From positions 221,682-285,681 of the forward strand of contig NZ_PVTK01000005.1 of NCBI RefSeq assembly GCF_003002925.1: a stretch of 64,000 nucleotides of DNA, given 5' to 3'. The notes beneath the pieces were generated by a model. It was not told the DNA's origin. It saw only the letters and a list, made by a program, of their open reading frames with translations, and made no database searches. The position numbers were made by a program, and so were the translations under genes. Each line of letters begins with the position of its first letter. The stretch's first letter is position 1. Positions 31,112 through 39,049 of this stretch are shown here, piece after piece. Source of the DNA: Vreelandella songnenensis (GTDB lineage Bacteria > Pseudomonadota > Gammaproteobacteria > Pseudomonadales > Halomonadaceae).

Positions 31112-32035
31112 TCATTCCGACATATCGTCCGGTGAAGTATCTTGTGGCAGCTCTTCTACCAGTTCATTAGCAGAGGTAGGCGTTGAGACATCAGATCTCA
31201 TGATGCCAGGATTGCGAATCGCCTCTGCGATTTCAGGCAGCAAAACGACAAGTTCAATGCGCCGATTGACCGGATCGGTTGGCCCGGTATCAGGCAGCAG
31301 TACGCGATCGGCAAAGCCCGATACACGCAGCAGTTGATCGGGATCGAGTCCTCCGGCAACGAGCTCCCGACGTGAGGCGTTGGCGCGATCATTGGACAGC
31401 TCCCAGTTGCTGTAGCCTCGGTAGCCACCGGCGTAGGGCACGCTGTCAGTGTGCCCGCTAATGCTCAGATCATTGGGCAGCTCGTTTAACAGCGGCGCTA
31501 TCGTTCGCAGCAGATTGCGCATATAGGGCGCCACCTGGTCACGCCCCAGCTCGAACATGGGCCGCTGTTCGGTATCCAGCAGCTGGATACGAAGGCCTTC
31601 ACGCGTCAGGTCGAACCGCATCTGATTGCGCAGCTGGCGCAGCTCCGGGTCTTGCTCGATGGCCCGCTCGATACGCTCTTGCAAGTCAGTGAAAAAGCGC
31701 TGCTCCTGCATACTTGGACGCGTATGCTGCATCACATCTATGCGCGCCCTTTCGCCATCACTATGAGTGGGGTCCGGACCGCCCCCCGGAATCACGCTGG
31801 TACTGCCAGAACGGTCGCCACCAGTAATCGCCGTTACCAGAGGCGTGCTGAAATACTCCGCCACGCCGCGCCGGGTCTCCTCACTGGAAACGCTTAGAAT
31901 CCACATCACCAGAAATAGCGCCATCAGCGCGGTCATGAAATCCGCAAGGGCAATTTTCCAGGCGCCACCATGATGCGCATGCACCACTTTCTTGCGCCGG
32001 ATGATAATCGGACGCTTATCGCTTCCCTTGCTCAT
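31112..32035 (-). CDS. motB: Flagellar stator protein MotB (proton type)
   Basis: 307 residues. One membrane helix with the ADFMTALMALFLVMWIL segment carries the proton-binding Asp, as in E. coli MotB (length 308). The periplasmic part has the plug region and an OmpA-like peptidoglycan-binding domain (LSISGHTDSVPYAG...NWELSNDRANASRRELV). Overlaps motA by 4 bases. The helix sequence is of the proton-driven class. Confidence 0.97.
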   Translation of the reverse strand: MSKGSDKRPIIIRRKKVVHAHHGGAWKIALADFMTALMALFLVMWILSVSSEETRRGVAEYFSTPLVTAITGGDRSGSTSVIPGGGPDPTHSDGERARIDVMQHTRPSMQEQRFFTDLQERIERAIEQDPELRQLRNQMRFDLTREGLRIQLLDTEQRPMFELGRDQVAPYMRNLLRTIAPLLNELPNDLSISGHTDSVPYAGGYRGYSNWELSNDRANASRRELVAGGLDPDQLLRVSGFADRVLLPDTGPTDPVNRRIELVVLLPEIAEAIRNPGIMRSDVSTPTSANELVEELPQDTSPDDMSE

Positions 32036-32901
32036 GCACCACCGGCCTTCTTGGCATCTTTCACGTAATCCTCAAGCTCGGTGAAGCTTGGGCGTTCAGC
32101 GGTATAGAGTGCCTTGCGGCCAAACTCGACGGCCAGCTGTGGTGCGTAGCCGTGCAGACTCGCCAGCAAGGTGATTCGAATGCACTGCATCATCTTTTCC
32201 ACTTCCTGGGTTTGGCGTCCTGCATAGCTTGCAATCGGGCTAATAAAGCCGTAACCCATCAAGATACCCAGGAAGGTGCCTACCAGCGCGTGAGCAATCA
32301 TTTCCCCCATCTGCTGAGCACTGGCGTCGGCATAGGTAAGTGCCTTGATAACTCCCATGACCGCCGCCACGATACCGAAAGCGGGCATGGCATCACCCAC
32401 TTTTGCGATGGCATCGATGGGCACGTGAGCCTCTTGCTCAAAGACCTCGATTTCGTGCAGCATGAGCTCGTCAATTTCCATGGGCTCCATGCCGCCGCTT
32501 ACCATCAGACGCAGGTAATCCGTCAAGAACGTCATGACCAGAGGATCAGCTAATACGCTGGGATGCTCTTGAAAAAGGGGGCTTTCCTGGGGGTTATCAA
32601 TGTCCCGCTCTATGCCCAGCATTCCTTCACGGCGGATTTTCGACAATAGCTTGTACTGCATTGCCATCACTTCCATGTAAAACGCTTTGTTATATTTTTT
32701 GGCTCCCTTGAGCCGGGGCAGAAGCTTGAAGGTAGCTTTAATCGCCTTGATGTTGTTGGCCGCAATAAAGGCACCCACGCCAGCGCCGCCGATAATGAGC
32801 AGCTCAAGTGGTTGGTACAAGGGGCCCAGGCTGCCACCTGCCAGCACATAGCCACCAAATACACATAACAAAACGACTACATAGCCTAGAAGTATCAGCA
32901 C
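32032..32901 (-). CDS. motA: Flagellar stator protein MotA (proton type)
   Basis: 289 residues with four membrane helices and the E. coli-type helix 3/4 segments DAMPAFGIVAAVMGVIKAL and HALVGTFLGILMGYGFISP. A large cytoplasmic loop with charged residues contacts FliG. With MotB it forms the torque-generating channel. The start is GTG at 32901, with AAGGA 8 nt upstream. A 193-nt gap separates it from flhC. Confidence 0.97.
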   Translation of the reverse strand: MLILLGYVVVLLCVFGGYVLAGGSLGPLYQPLELLIIGGAGVGAFIAANNIKAIKATFKLLPRLKGAKKYNKAFYMEVMAMQYKLLSKIRREGMLGIERDIDNPQESPLFQEHPSVLADPLVMTFLTDYLRLMVSGGMEPMEIDELMLHEIEVFEQEAHVPIDAIAKVGDAMPAFGIVAAVMGVIKALTYADASAQQMGEMIAHALVGTFLGILMGYGFISPIASYAGRQTQEVEKMMQCIRITLLASLHGYAPQLAVEFGRKALYTAERPSFTELEDYVKDAKKAGGA

Positions 32902-33094
32902 AAGCAGGGTCCTTGCGGTGTTTTAAGTATCAAGTGGGGGGAACTAAAAGTTAGCCATCGGCTCTGATGGTCAGGCATCGTTCCAGCTCAAGCACAATTT
33001 AGCGCCATCATACTAGGGCTAATGTACAGTTTAATTAAAAAGTACCACCGCCTTTTGCCGCTATCTATGCGTTAAAGACATGCTTGGCATCCTG
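32902..33094. other. Intergenic region between flhC and motA
   Basis: 193 nt with no gene. It should hold the flhDC end and the motA promoter. On the minus strand there is a sigma-28-like -10 (GCCGATGG, 32955-32962) but no matching -35 at 11 nt, so I do not call a sigma-28 promoter. No FlhDC box or clear terminator was recognised. Confidence 0.5.
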
Positions 33095-33655
33095 CTACCC
33101 GGCATCGTCAGCGCTGTTTTTATCCTCTTGGGCACGCTGCGATTTACGCGTTTTCCCTGCTCTGGAGGGTGGCTGACAGATGCCACACACGTAGTCTCGC
33201 TCAGGGCTGTGCGCATGCGCGACGAAGTGTCCTTTACAACGCGTGCATTTATTCAACTGCAGCAGGTCGCTTTCGAAAAAGCGCACCAGCGTCCAGGCGC
33301 GTGTCAGTCCAAGTACCGGCTCTGCGCCTTCCAGCATCATCTGCTCGTCGTAAAGCCGATAAGCTTTTACAAACGCCTCGATTCGTTCGCAGCGCGTATT
33401 CTTTCGCAGGCTGGCGTAAATATTGTAAAAAAGCGATGAATGAACATTAGGCAACCAGGTAATGAACCAGTCAGCCGAAAAAGGCAGCATGCCTTTGGGC
33501 GGCGACATACCACACACTTCTTTATAAAGCTTGATCAGGCGGGTACGGCTTAGCTCGGTCTCCGTTTCCAACACCTGCAGGCGTGCCCCCAGCTCTATCA
33601 GCTCTATTGCCAGCTGCACCTGATGCATTTCATCGACCAAACTTTTCTGGGTCAC
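33095..33655 (-). CDS. flhC: Flagellar master regulator subunit FlhC
   Basis: 186 residues. With FlhD it forms the FlhD4C2 activator that turns on basal-body operons. The zinc ligands CTRC (near 138-141) and CGIC (near 158-161) are intact, as is the FFESDLLQLNKC stretch leading into them. The C-terminal about 20 residues are basic then acidic. Overlaps flhD by 4 bases. Confidence 0.96.
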   Translation of the reverse strand: MTQKSLVDEMHQVQLAIELIELGARLQVLETETELSRTRLIKLYKEVCGMSPPKGMLPFSADWFITWLPNVHSSLFYNIYASLRKNTRCERIEAFVKAYRLYDEQMMLEGAEPVLGLTRAWTLVRFFESDLLQLNKCTRCKGHFVAHAHSPERDYVCGICQPPSRAGKTRKSQRAQEDKNSADDAG

Positions 33656-33984
33656 CCCTCACCCCCTGGCGGCAACGACTCAAACGTATCGCAAGCCAGC
33701 AGTAGCGATGCGTGTAAACCAGCCAATCCCTGATCACGCGGGTTCTGGGTAACCTGACGCAGGCGCTGCGCACTGGTTTGACTAAACCGGCACACCAGCT
33801 GGTTGGTGCGTGCAAGTTTCGTCAACTGGCGCGCACTGAGCGTCGCTAATAGATCGGCCACGTCGCTATCTATCTTTAAGCGAAACAGCGCCGCTTCGCG
33901 GTCTTCACTTAAAAGGCGCTGCGCGAGAAGCAAATAGGCTAAGTTTATTTCTTGAATTTCATCGAGAAAATTAGTGTGACTCAT
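33652..33984 (-). CDS. flhD: Flagellar master regulator subunit FlhD
   Basis: 110 residues, all helical, beginning MSHTNFLDEIQEINLAYLLL, the normal FlhD N-terminus (in two pieces: NFLDEIQEINL and YLLLAQRLL). It modulates DNA binding by FlhC. First gene of the flhDC operon, and top of the flagellar hierarchy in organisms that use it; Pseudomonas uses FleQ instead. Confidence 0.96.
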   Translation of the reverse strand: MSHTNFLDEIQEINLAYLLLAQRLLSEDREAALFRLKIDSDVADLLATLSARQLTKLARTNQLVCRFSQTSAQRLRQVTQNPRDQGLAGLHASLLLACDTFESLPPGGEG

Positions 33985-34022
33985 AGTGTTCCATCAAATG
34001 GCACAGGCGCTATCTTGTAAAC

Positions 34023-34051
34023 ATTATACGGACGCCCTGATGAATTTTTCC
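34023..34051 (-). promoter_or_regulatory. Candidate flhDC promoter
   Basis: A perfect TATAAT -10 on the minus strand (34023-34028) lies about 39 nt upstream of the flhD start. The -35 region at 17 nt (GGAAAA, 34046-34051) is poor, as expected for an activator-dependent promoter. The activator site is not identified. Confidence 0.4.
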
Positions 34052-34098
34052 TTACTCAACATCATGGTTGCACACTATATCGGTATTGGCTACGTGGC

Positions 34099-34383
34099 TT
34101 AGTGACGGTGCTCAAGCCCTCCCTCTGACAGCTCAAATACCCATACCAGCAGCTCAGCCACCACCTGATAAAGGCGCGGTGGTATTTCAGTGTCTAAATC
34201 TAACTGCATTAAAAGCGCTACGATCTCAGGCGCATCATGCACATAAATTCCCTGACGTTGAGCTTCGGCCATAATACGTTCGGCAAGCTCCCCGTAGCCT
34301 TTTGCGACTACACGCGGCGCGCGCTCATTCTCCCGATAGGCCAGTGCTACAGCCTGACGGCGGCGCTCATCGGGCAAGGTCAT
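34099..34383 (-). CDS. FlhB C-terminal-domain paralogue (FlhX-like)
   Basis: About 94 residues, equivalent to the cytoplasmic C2 part of FlhB after the cleavage site (APRVVAKGYGELAERI, ...EIVALLMQLDLDTEIPPRLYQVVAELLVWVF). The NPTH and membrane part are absent. Proteins of this kind can partly stand in for FlhB-C2 in export switching. ATG 34383 has AGGAG 7 nt upstream. It overlaps the second FliK-like gene by 17 bases, suggesting the two act together. Confidence 0.83.
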   Translation of the reverse strand: MTLPDERRRQAVALAYRENERAPRVVAKGYGELAERIMAEAQRQGIYVHDAPEIVALLMQLDLDTEIPPRLYQVVAELLVWVFELSEGGLEHRH

Positions 34384-35596
34384 TGTCATGCTCCTGCGGT
34401 ATATACCGCGCACGTACTTGAACCCTTTCCAGATCCAGCGCATTCAAACGCCGCTCCAACGTGGACATGCCTTTTTCAAGATATTGATGAGTGACGCTAT
34501 CGGCCGTTGTCAGATCGATACTCAACACCGCTCGATAAAACCACAAAGAGACACTAAATGCTCCCACGCTGGGCACTTCCAGACGAATGTCGGATCGCCA
34601 GCCCTCCTCGCTTTCGCTGCTTTCCTGCTGATCTTCCTGACCTTTTTCACGATTTGGCAGCTGAATTACCAGCGCCATAAAAATGCCCGCCCAGACGTCT
34701 CCTTCCCAGCGAATGGTCGGTGTTACCAGCATGTCCAGCTGCTGGCGCACCAGACCCTGCAGGCTTTCATGCACAATTTCACGATGCCCATGGGTTTTCA
34801 GGCTAGCCATATCGCGCTCGGCGGCCGCATCACGCGAGGCGAAAAAACCTCCCGCTTCACTATTTACAGGGGCAGCGCCACCTGCCTGGGCAGGGCCTGT
34901 GGTAGGCGCTCCTGAAACAACCACGGCGGGTCTGGCAGCAGGCACATAAAGCATGCTGCTGCCCGGCAGGATCAGCCGGTTATCTGCAGACTCGGCGGCT
35001 ACACCACTTTGAAACGGCACGCCAGTTGATGAGGCACCTGGTAAAAGGGGCATCGCAACAGGCGGCATCAAGGGGCGCGGGCCCGGCTGCATCTGCGGCT
35101 CGCGCAGAAGCTGCTGGCGCGACATGTCGCCCTGAAACCAGCGCTTCAAGTGTGCTTCGTAAAACAGCCCGCTATCACGCACGCTGGCTTCTAGCCGTTC
35201 AGCCACCACGCCCGCCGCTGGAGGTGCCTGGTTGATCATAAGCGGCGCTGCCGGGCGAATGACCGCTGCCGGTGCGGGAAAGCGCAGCAGTACATCGGCA
35301 ATAGTGCGTGCCGCCGCACTGAAGTGGGTTTGCGTCGATCCAGTAGATGGAGCTGACACCTCCCCACGCGCCAGTGGGCGCTCGCCATCCAGCAAGCCGG
35401 GCATGCGCCGCAGATCATTTAGCGCGCCAGGCGCGGCACGACCATCCAGGCTTGAATCCCCCTGAACAGGGCGCAGCCCCTCACCAGGTAACACCGGTTT
35501 GACCTGTTCGCCAAGCGCACGCTGTAGCGAAAGCTCTCCCTGCCGCCCCAACACCTGGTGCATCAACGTATCGATGAGCGGCGTGATTCCGCTCAC
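34367..35596 (-). CDS. Second FliK-like protein
   Basis: 409 residues, Pro/Ala-rich and low in order until about 250. The C-terminal about 130 residues (IRWEGDVWAGIFMALVIQLP, then RLEVPSVGAFSVSLWFYRAVLSI in two parts, ending LERRLNALDLERVQVRA) have the strand-helix pattern of the FliK hook-length-control C domain, but without the LHPAELG motif of the main fliK at 45030. GTG start overlapping the fliT stop (GTGA). Role not certain: perhaps substrate-switch control with the neighbouring FlhB-C paralogue. Confidence 0.6.
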   Translation of the reverse strand: MSGITPLIDTLMHQVLGRQGELSLQRALGEQVKPVLPGEGLRPVQGDSSLDGRAAPGALNDLRRMPGLLDGERPLARGEVSAPSTGSTQTHFSAAARTIADVLLRFPAPAAVIRPAAPLMINQAPPAAGVVAERLEASVRDSGLFYEAHLKRWFQGDMSRQQLLREPQMQPGPRPLMPPVAMPLLPGASSTGVPFQSGVAAESADNRLILPGSSMLYVPAARPAVVVSGAPTTGPAQAGGAAPVNSEAGGFFASRDAAAERDMASLKTHGHREIVHESLQGLVRQQLDMLVTPTIRWEGDVWAGIFMALVIQLPNREKGQEDQQESSESEEGWRSDIRLEVPSVGAFSVSLWFYRAVLSIDLTTADSVTHQYLEKGMSTLERRLNALDLERVQVRARYIPQEHDNDLAR

Positions 35597-35985
35597 GTGG
35601 CGGCCTCATCGTCGCCATCGCTATCCGCGCCCTGCTGGGGCGCATAAGCGCGATGCAGATCACGCTGACGCTGGGATACACCAATCAGCTTGCCCAGTTC
35701 ATCTCGCCTTGCCACCAAGCGACGGCGAATCTCTGCATCGTATTCCAGAATGTCCTCAAGCAGGGCTGCCTTGCGCTGCCTGCCTGCTTCATCAAGAAGC
35801 ACCGTGCTGTCGAGCCCACGCAGTCTTTCCACCAGCATGACGTAATGGGTACGCTGCTTGATCAGGTCTTCCCACTGCTCGGCGTTGACCAGCTCATGCA
35901 TTTGAGTCACGTGAACCAGCAATGCTTCATACGCATCTATCAATACTTTTTGCGTATCATTGTGGGCATTTACGGAAGCTGCCAT
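35593..35985 (-). CDS. fliT: FliT-like flagellar chaperone/regulator
   Basis: About 130 residues, helical (VLIDAYEALLVHVTQMHELV, WEDLIKQRTHYVMLVERL). FliT is the chaperone of the cap protein FliD and in enterics also inhibits FlhDC. ATG 35985 has GAGG 5 nt upstream and lies 8 nt after the fliS stop. A longer open frame overlapping fliS has no ribosome site. Assignment rests on position after fliS, length and helical pattern, since FliT is poorly conserved. Confidence 0.8.
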   Translation of the reverse strand: MAASVNAHNDTQKVLIDAYEALLVHVTQMHELVNAEQWEDLIKQRTHYVMLVERLRGLDSTVLLDEAGRQRKAALLEDILEYDAEIRRRLVARRDELGKLIGVSQRQRDLHRAYAPQQGADSDGDDEAAT

Positions 35986-35992
35986 TGTCGCC

Positions 35993-36409
35993 TCATGCGC
36001 TCTGCTGTTGGCCGATTTCACGCCATGCGGAGGCGATATTTTCAAGCAACTGCTCTGCCTGGTTTAAACTCTCTTCATCGTTGCGCAGGTTGGCGGTCAG
36101 CAGCAGGCGAGCAATATAGTCGTATAAAGAGGCTAGTCGCTCCGCAATCTCCCCTCCCTTCTCCTGGTCAAGCGCCGCGGCAAGGCCGTTATTGACAATA
36201 TCCAGTGCCTTGGAAATGGCCTTGCCTTTCTCCCCGGTATTGCCACCCTGCATGTGGATACGCGCCGCACGAATGGCCGTTTGCGCACCCTCAAACAACA
36301 TCGCAATCAGCTTGTGCGGATCAGCTGACATGACGCCGCTTTCTACGCCAACGCGGGCATAAGCATTCGCGCCCCGTCCGTAGGCAGCACTGCCGCGAGA
36401 GTATGTCAT
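35993..36409 (-). CDS. fliS: Flagellin chaperone FliS
   Basis: 138 residues with the typical start YGRGANAYARVGVESGV and MLFEGAQTAIRAARIHM. FliS binds the flagellin tail and keeps it unpolymerised for export. TAAGGAGC precedes the ATG. It is driven by its own sigma-28 promoter at 36510-36536. The usual upstream neighbours fliC and fliD are not in this window. Confidence 0.95.
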   Translation of the reverse strand: MTYSRGSAAYGRGANAYARVGVESGVMSADPHKLIAMLFEGAQTAIRAARIHMQGGNTGEKGKAISKALDIVNNGLAAALDQEKGGEIAERLASLYDYIARLLLTANLRNDEESLNQAEQLLENIASAWREIGQQQSA

Positions 36410-36428
36410 TCGCTAAAGCTCCTTATGT

Positions 36429-36464
36429 GTGGCGGCGGTCGATGAAAAGGTTGAGGGCCGCCAC
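36429..36464 (-). other. Hairpin in the fliS leader
   Basis: GTGGCGGC / GCCGCCAC, a perfect 8-bp GC stem with a 20-nt loop, in the 5' leader of fliS between the sigma-28 promoter and the ribosome site. It could protect the leader or control translation. Confidence 0.45.
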
Positions 36465-36509
36465 TTGCTTCATTACTTAATACGAGCATACAGTGCTCGG
36501 CTATAGATC

Positions 36510-36536
36510 ATATCGGCCCTGCCCCACCAGACTTTA
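36510..36536 (-). promoter_or_regulatory. Sigma-28 promoter of fliST
   Basis: On the minus strand TAAAGTCT (36529-36536), 11 nt, GCCGATAT (36510-36517): 14 of 16 positions match the TAAAGTTT-N11-GCCGATAA consensus. The leader to fliS is about 95 nt. Confidence 0.85.
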
Positions 36537-36589
36537 GCGGACAAGCCGACTTTTCTTTACAAGATCGCGATTACTCACGACCCGCCGTA

Positions 36590-38278
36590 TCAGGTTGAAA
36601 CCGCTATTTCCTGTACTGGCTTACCTAGCCGATCATGTACGTCGCCGTTCACTACATTGCCAAGCGTATCGCGCATGGGCGGCTCGGCTTGCTGGGTCAG
36701 CGCCACTTCAGCAGGCGCACCCGATTCATCCAGGCGGATTACCCAGCCCAGCTGGTCACTGGAAAAACGCACCAGAGACCCCACCGGCAACATCTTGAAG
36801 TGCTCGATATAGCGCTTTATCCAACGCGAATCGAACTGATGGGCGTGATTCAACAAGTGGCGATAGACTTGCTGGGTCGTTCTGGCCGGCCGGTCAGTAC
36901 GATCACGCCGCATCGCTTCCACTACATCAACGACCGCGCTGGCCTTGGCAAGTTCGTTAATATCCTCACCGCTCAGCCCATCGGGATAGCCACTGCCGTC
37001 CAGGCGCTCGTTGATGCCCCCAACAACTGCCTGAACGATAGTGATCGATAGCCACTGGCAATGCTGCAGACGCCCAATCAGCAGAGAAACATGCTCACTC
37101 ATTGCCTGACGGTGTGTCGCCTCGAAATTTGGCGCTCTAAAGACCACATGCGGGATCAGGGCTTTACCCAGGTCGTGAATCAGGCCACTTGCCACAATGG
37201 CCTTGCGCGCCTCGCGAGGCATACTGGCGCCCACCAGATCCAGCAAGTGAACCGCCACGCCAATACCATGGCGCACCAGCAGAGGCTCAAGCGACATGCA
37301 ACGCGACGCAAACAGCAGCGCTTCGCGGTCTTCCTCATGAAGGGCCAGCACGCGATCAGCGTTACGCGACAGTCGCCGGGCATCGATATCGCTACCCTGC
37401 TGCAGCAGCAGCAGCTGAGCGTCCAGGTAGGCGGCCACCTTGACGAGCCGGCGCGCCATGGGCGTGGCATAACGCTTGATATCACGCCGCCCTACACGTT
37501 CTGCATCAATACGTTTTTGGGGCTGCTCAAACAGGGGTGAAGACTGGCGATCTTCCGCGTCGCCCTTCTTGTAGCGAGCCGCTTCGCGTTCTATTTCGCA
37601 CACGAAATACCACACCTGACGCTCTTGCTCGGCGGTAAACCCGGCAAACTGAAAGCCTACGCGCAGCAGATGTCTTTCCGGATCTATTTTTTGATGCCGC
37701 GCAGTACCATAACCCTCGAAGTAAGTGCCATCGGGGAAACTCAAGGCAAGCTTCAAAGGCCCTTCCGTTTCAGCCAGTACGCCGCTGGCAGTGAGCGGCA
37801 GCTCTAACTGACAGCCTTCTTGTGATATATCGCGCAACTCGCCTATAACCGTATCGCCCAGCACGCCGTACACGCTAGCCGCAACGGTCATCCCCATGCG
37901 CAGTTCCGCACGGAAAGATTCGCGCCGCTGCAGCACGTCAACGGTGGTTGGGTAGTCACTGCAGCACAAGAAACGCCCGCCCGAACGACGTGCCTCGGCA
38001 AGGTTGAGAAGCGGTGTACGAACGACTTTATTCTGGGCTTGGCCAAGCAGGTAGAAGGCCTCGCCCCCCTGCAGGCGCCCCATGAGATAATCGACGGATG
38101 ACAGATCCATCACGAGCGACTCTCCCGGATGCTGCTCCATCAAGACGATCGGCTCTGCGCTAGCCCCAGGTGCCGCCATGCAAAGCGACACGCCCCCGCT
38201 TTCAATCATGGTATTCAGCAGTGACTCAATCATTGCCATGTTGGCAACCGTTTCGTATCCATCTTGCTGCGCTAGCAT
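36590..38278 (-). CDS. PilZ plus degenerate HD-GYP c-di-GMP protein
   Basis: 562 residues. Residues about 15-115 form a YcgR-N-like domain; a PilZ domain follows with QRRESFR (117-123) and DISQEG (150-155), the residues that hold c-di-GMP. About 330-500 is an HD-GYP domain: HD at 368-369, H396, and DGSGYP at 427-432. The HHE metal motif reads INE (422-424), so two bridging His are lost. It can probably bind c-di-GMP through PilZ but may not hydrolyse it. Located between flagellar genes, with a weak sigma-28 promoter. GAGG 6 nt before the ATG. Confidence 0.85.
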   Translation of the reverse strand: MLAQQDGYETVANMAMIESLLNTMIESGGVSLCMAAPGASAEPIVLMEQHPGESLVMDLSSVDYLMGRLQGGEAFYLLGQAQNKVVRTPLLNLAEARRSGGRFLCCSDYPTTVDVLQRRESFRAELRMGMTVAASVYGVLGDTVIGELRDISQEGCQLELPLTASGVLAETEGPLKLALSFPDGTYFEGYGTARHQKIDPERHLLRVGFQFAGFTAEQERQVWYFVCEIEREAARYKKGDAEDRQSSPLFEQPQKRIDAERVGRRDIKRYATPMARRLVKVAAYLDAQLLLLQQGSDIDARRLSRNADRVLALHEEDREALLFASRCMSLEPLLVRHGIGVAVHLLDLVGASMPREARKAIVASGLIHDLGKALIPHVVFRAPNFEATHRQAMSEHVSLLIGRLQHCQWLSITIVQAVVGGINERLDGSGYPDGLSGEDINELAKASAVVDVVEAMRRDRTDRPARTTQQVYRHLLNHAHQFDSRWIKRYIEHFKMLPVGSLVRFSSDQLGWVIRLDESGAPAEVALTQQAEPPMRDTLGNVVNGDVHDRLGKPVQEIAVST

Positions 38279-38303
38279 GTTCGCCTCGCTTTAGCGACTG
38301 CGT

Positions 38304-38330
38304 TAATCGAAACTACCGTTTACAACTTGT
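38304..38330 (-). promoter_or_regulatory. Weak candidate sigma-28 promoter for the PilZ/HD-GYP gene
   Basis: Minus strand ACAAGTTG, 11 nt, TTCGATTA, read at 38304-38330; shares the CAAGTT and CGAT cores and the 11-nt spacing with the strong sites. It would put the transcript start about 20 nt before the start codon. Confidence 0.4.
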
Positions 38331-38467
38331 CACAAAGAGGCGAAGCATATCAGATGCGCTGCAGCAATCGCAGATGCCTGAGAGCACACTTTCTCCTGCT
38401 TTAATGAAATCGCCATAGCGCATCGGCTGCCCGATCAAGCCATTGGCGTTTGCATTATCTGCATATA

Positions 38468-38494
38468 TAAAGTTTACGGCGCATCGGCCGATGG
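38468..38494 (+). promoter_or_regulatory. Sigma-28 promoter of flaG
   Basis: TAAAGTTT (38468-38475), 11 nt, GCCGATGG (38487-38494): 14 of 16 consensus positions. The leader to the flaG start is about 100 nt. Confidence 0.88.
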
Positions 38495-38598
38495 TATGGG
38501 TGAAGCTCAATAAAATTATGCAGGGCTTGCGCTTCAGCTAATCAAGGAAAGTAACCGGACGTTAATATTAGCGCTTATCTTTGCGAGGAATGGCTCTC

Positions 38599-38967
38599 AT
38601 GACATCACCACTAACGGATATGATAACAACGCTATCAAGCGCTTCATCACGCAACCCGACGCCACAACAGCGGCTGGACAGCACGTTGACCCAGCTCTCG
38701 ATTATGGACAGTTCCAGCACTCAGCAAGGCTCTACCGCCGAGTCGATAAGCAAAGGCGAACTGGTTGAGCCGCTTCAGCGGATCAATGCCGCCATGCGAC
38801 CGCGCGGCCTTGAATTCGAGATGAGCGAACAGTCGTCACGCATCATTACGCGTGTGATTGATCGAGAGTCTGGCGAGATAATTCGCCAGATCCCTGCTGA
38901 AGAAGTAGTTCAGATTGCCAAGCGTCTGGAAGAAGTGCAGGGGAGCCTGATCTCACTCGAAGCTTAA
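38599..38967 (+). CDS. flaG: FlaG family protein
   Basis: About 122 residues: a Ser/Thr/Gln-rich N-terminus, then the FlaG domain (LEFEMSEQSSRIITRVID, GEIIRQIPAEEVVQIAKRL). FlaG affects filament length in several bacteria and usually lies between fliC and fliD. Here it stands alone, convergent with fliE, with its own sigma-28 promoter. ATG 38599 has AGGA 9 nt upstream; an ATG three codons earlier is possible. Confidence 0.9.
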   Translation: MTSPLTDMITTLSSASSRNPTPQQRLDSTLTQLSIMDSSSTQQGSTAESISKGELVEPLQRINAAMRPRGLEFEMSEQSSRIITRVIDRESGEIIRQIPAEEVVQIAKRLEEVQGSLISLEA

Positions 38968-39049
38968 AGCACAAAAGCGAGCGTTAAATGAACGCATAGT
39001 AAAAGTGCGCTTCTCTTGGCGCTCTCTGCCAATATTGAACCTGACGGGG

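Larger units (their letters stand above)
38279..38598. other. 320-nt divergent regulatory region (PilZ/HD-GYP and flaG)
   Basis: No gene. Holds a weak minus-strand sigma-28 site and a strong plus-strand sigma-28 promoter, annotated separately. No other gene-like signal seen. Confidence 0.7.

Noticed and set aside
32955..32981. GCCGATGG near motA as a sigma-28 promoter
   Set aside because: The -35 position at 11 nt has ACGATGCC, no match to TAAAGTTT.
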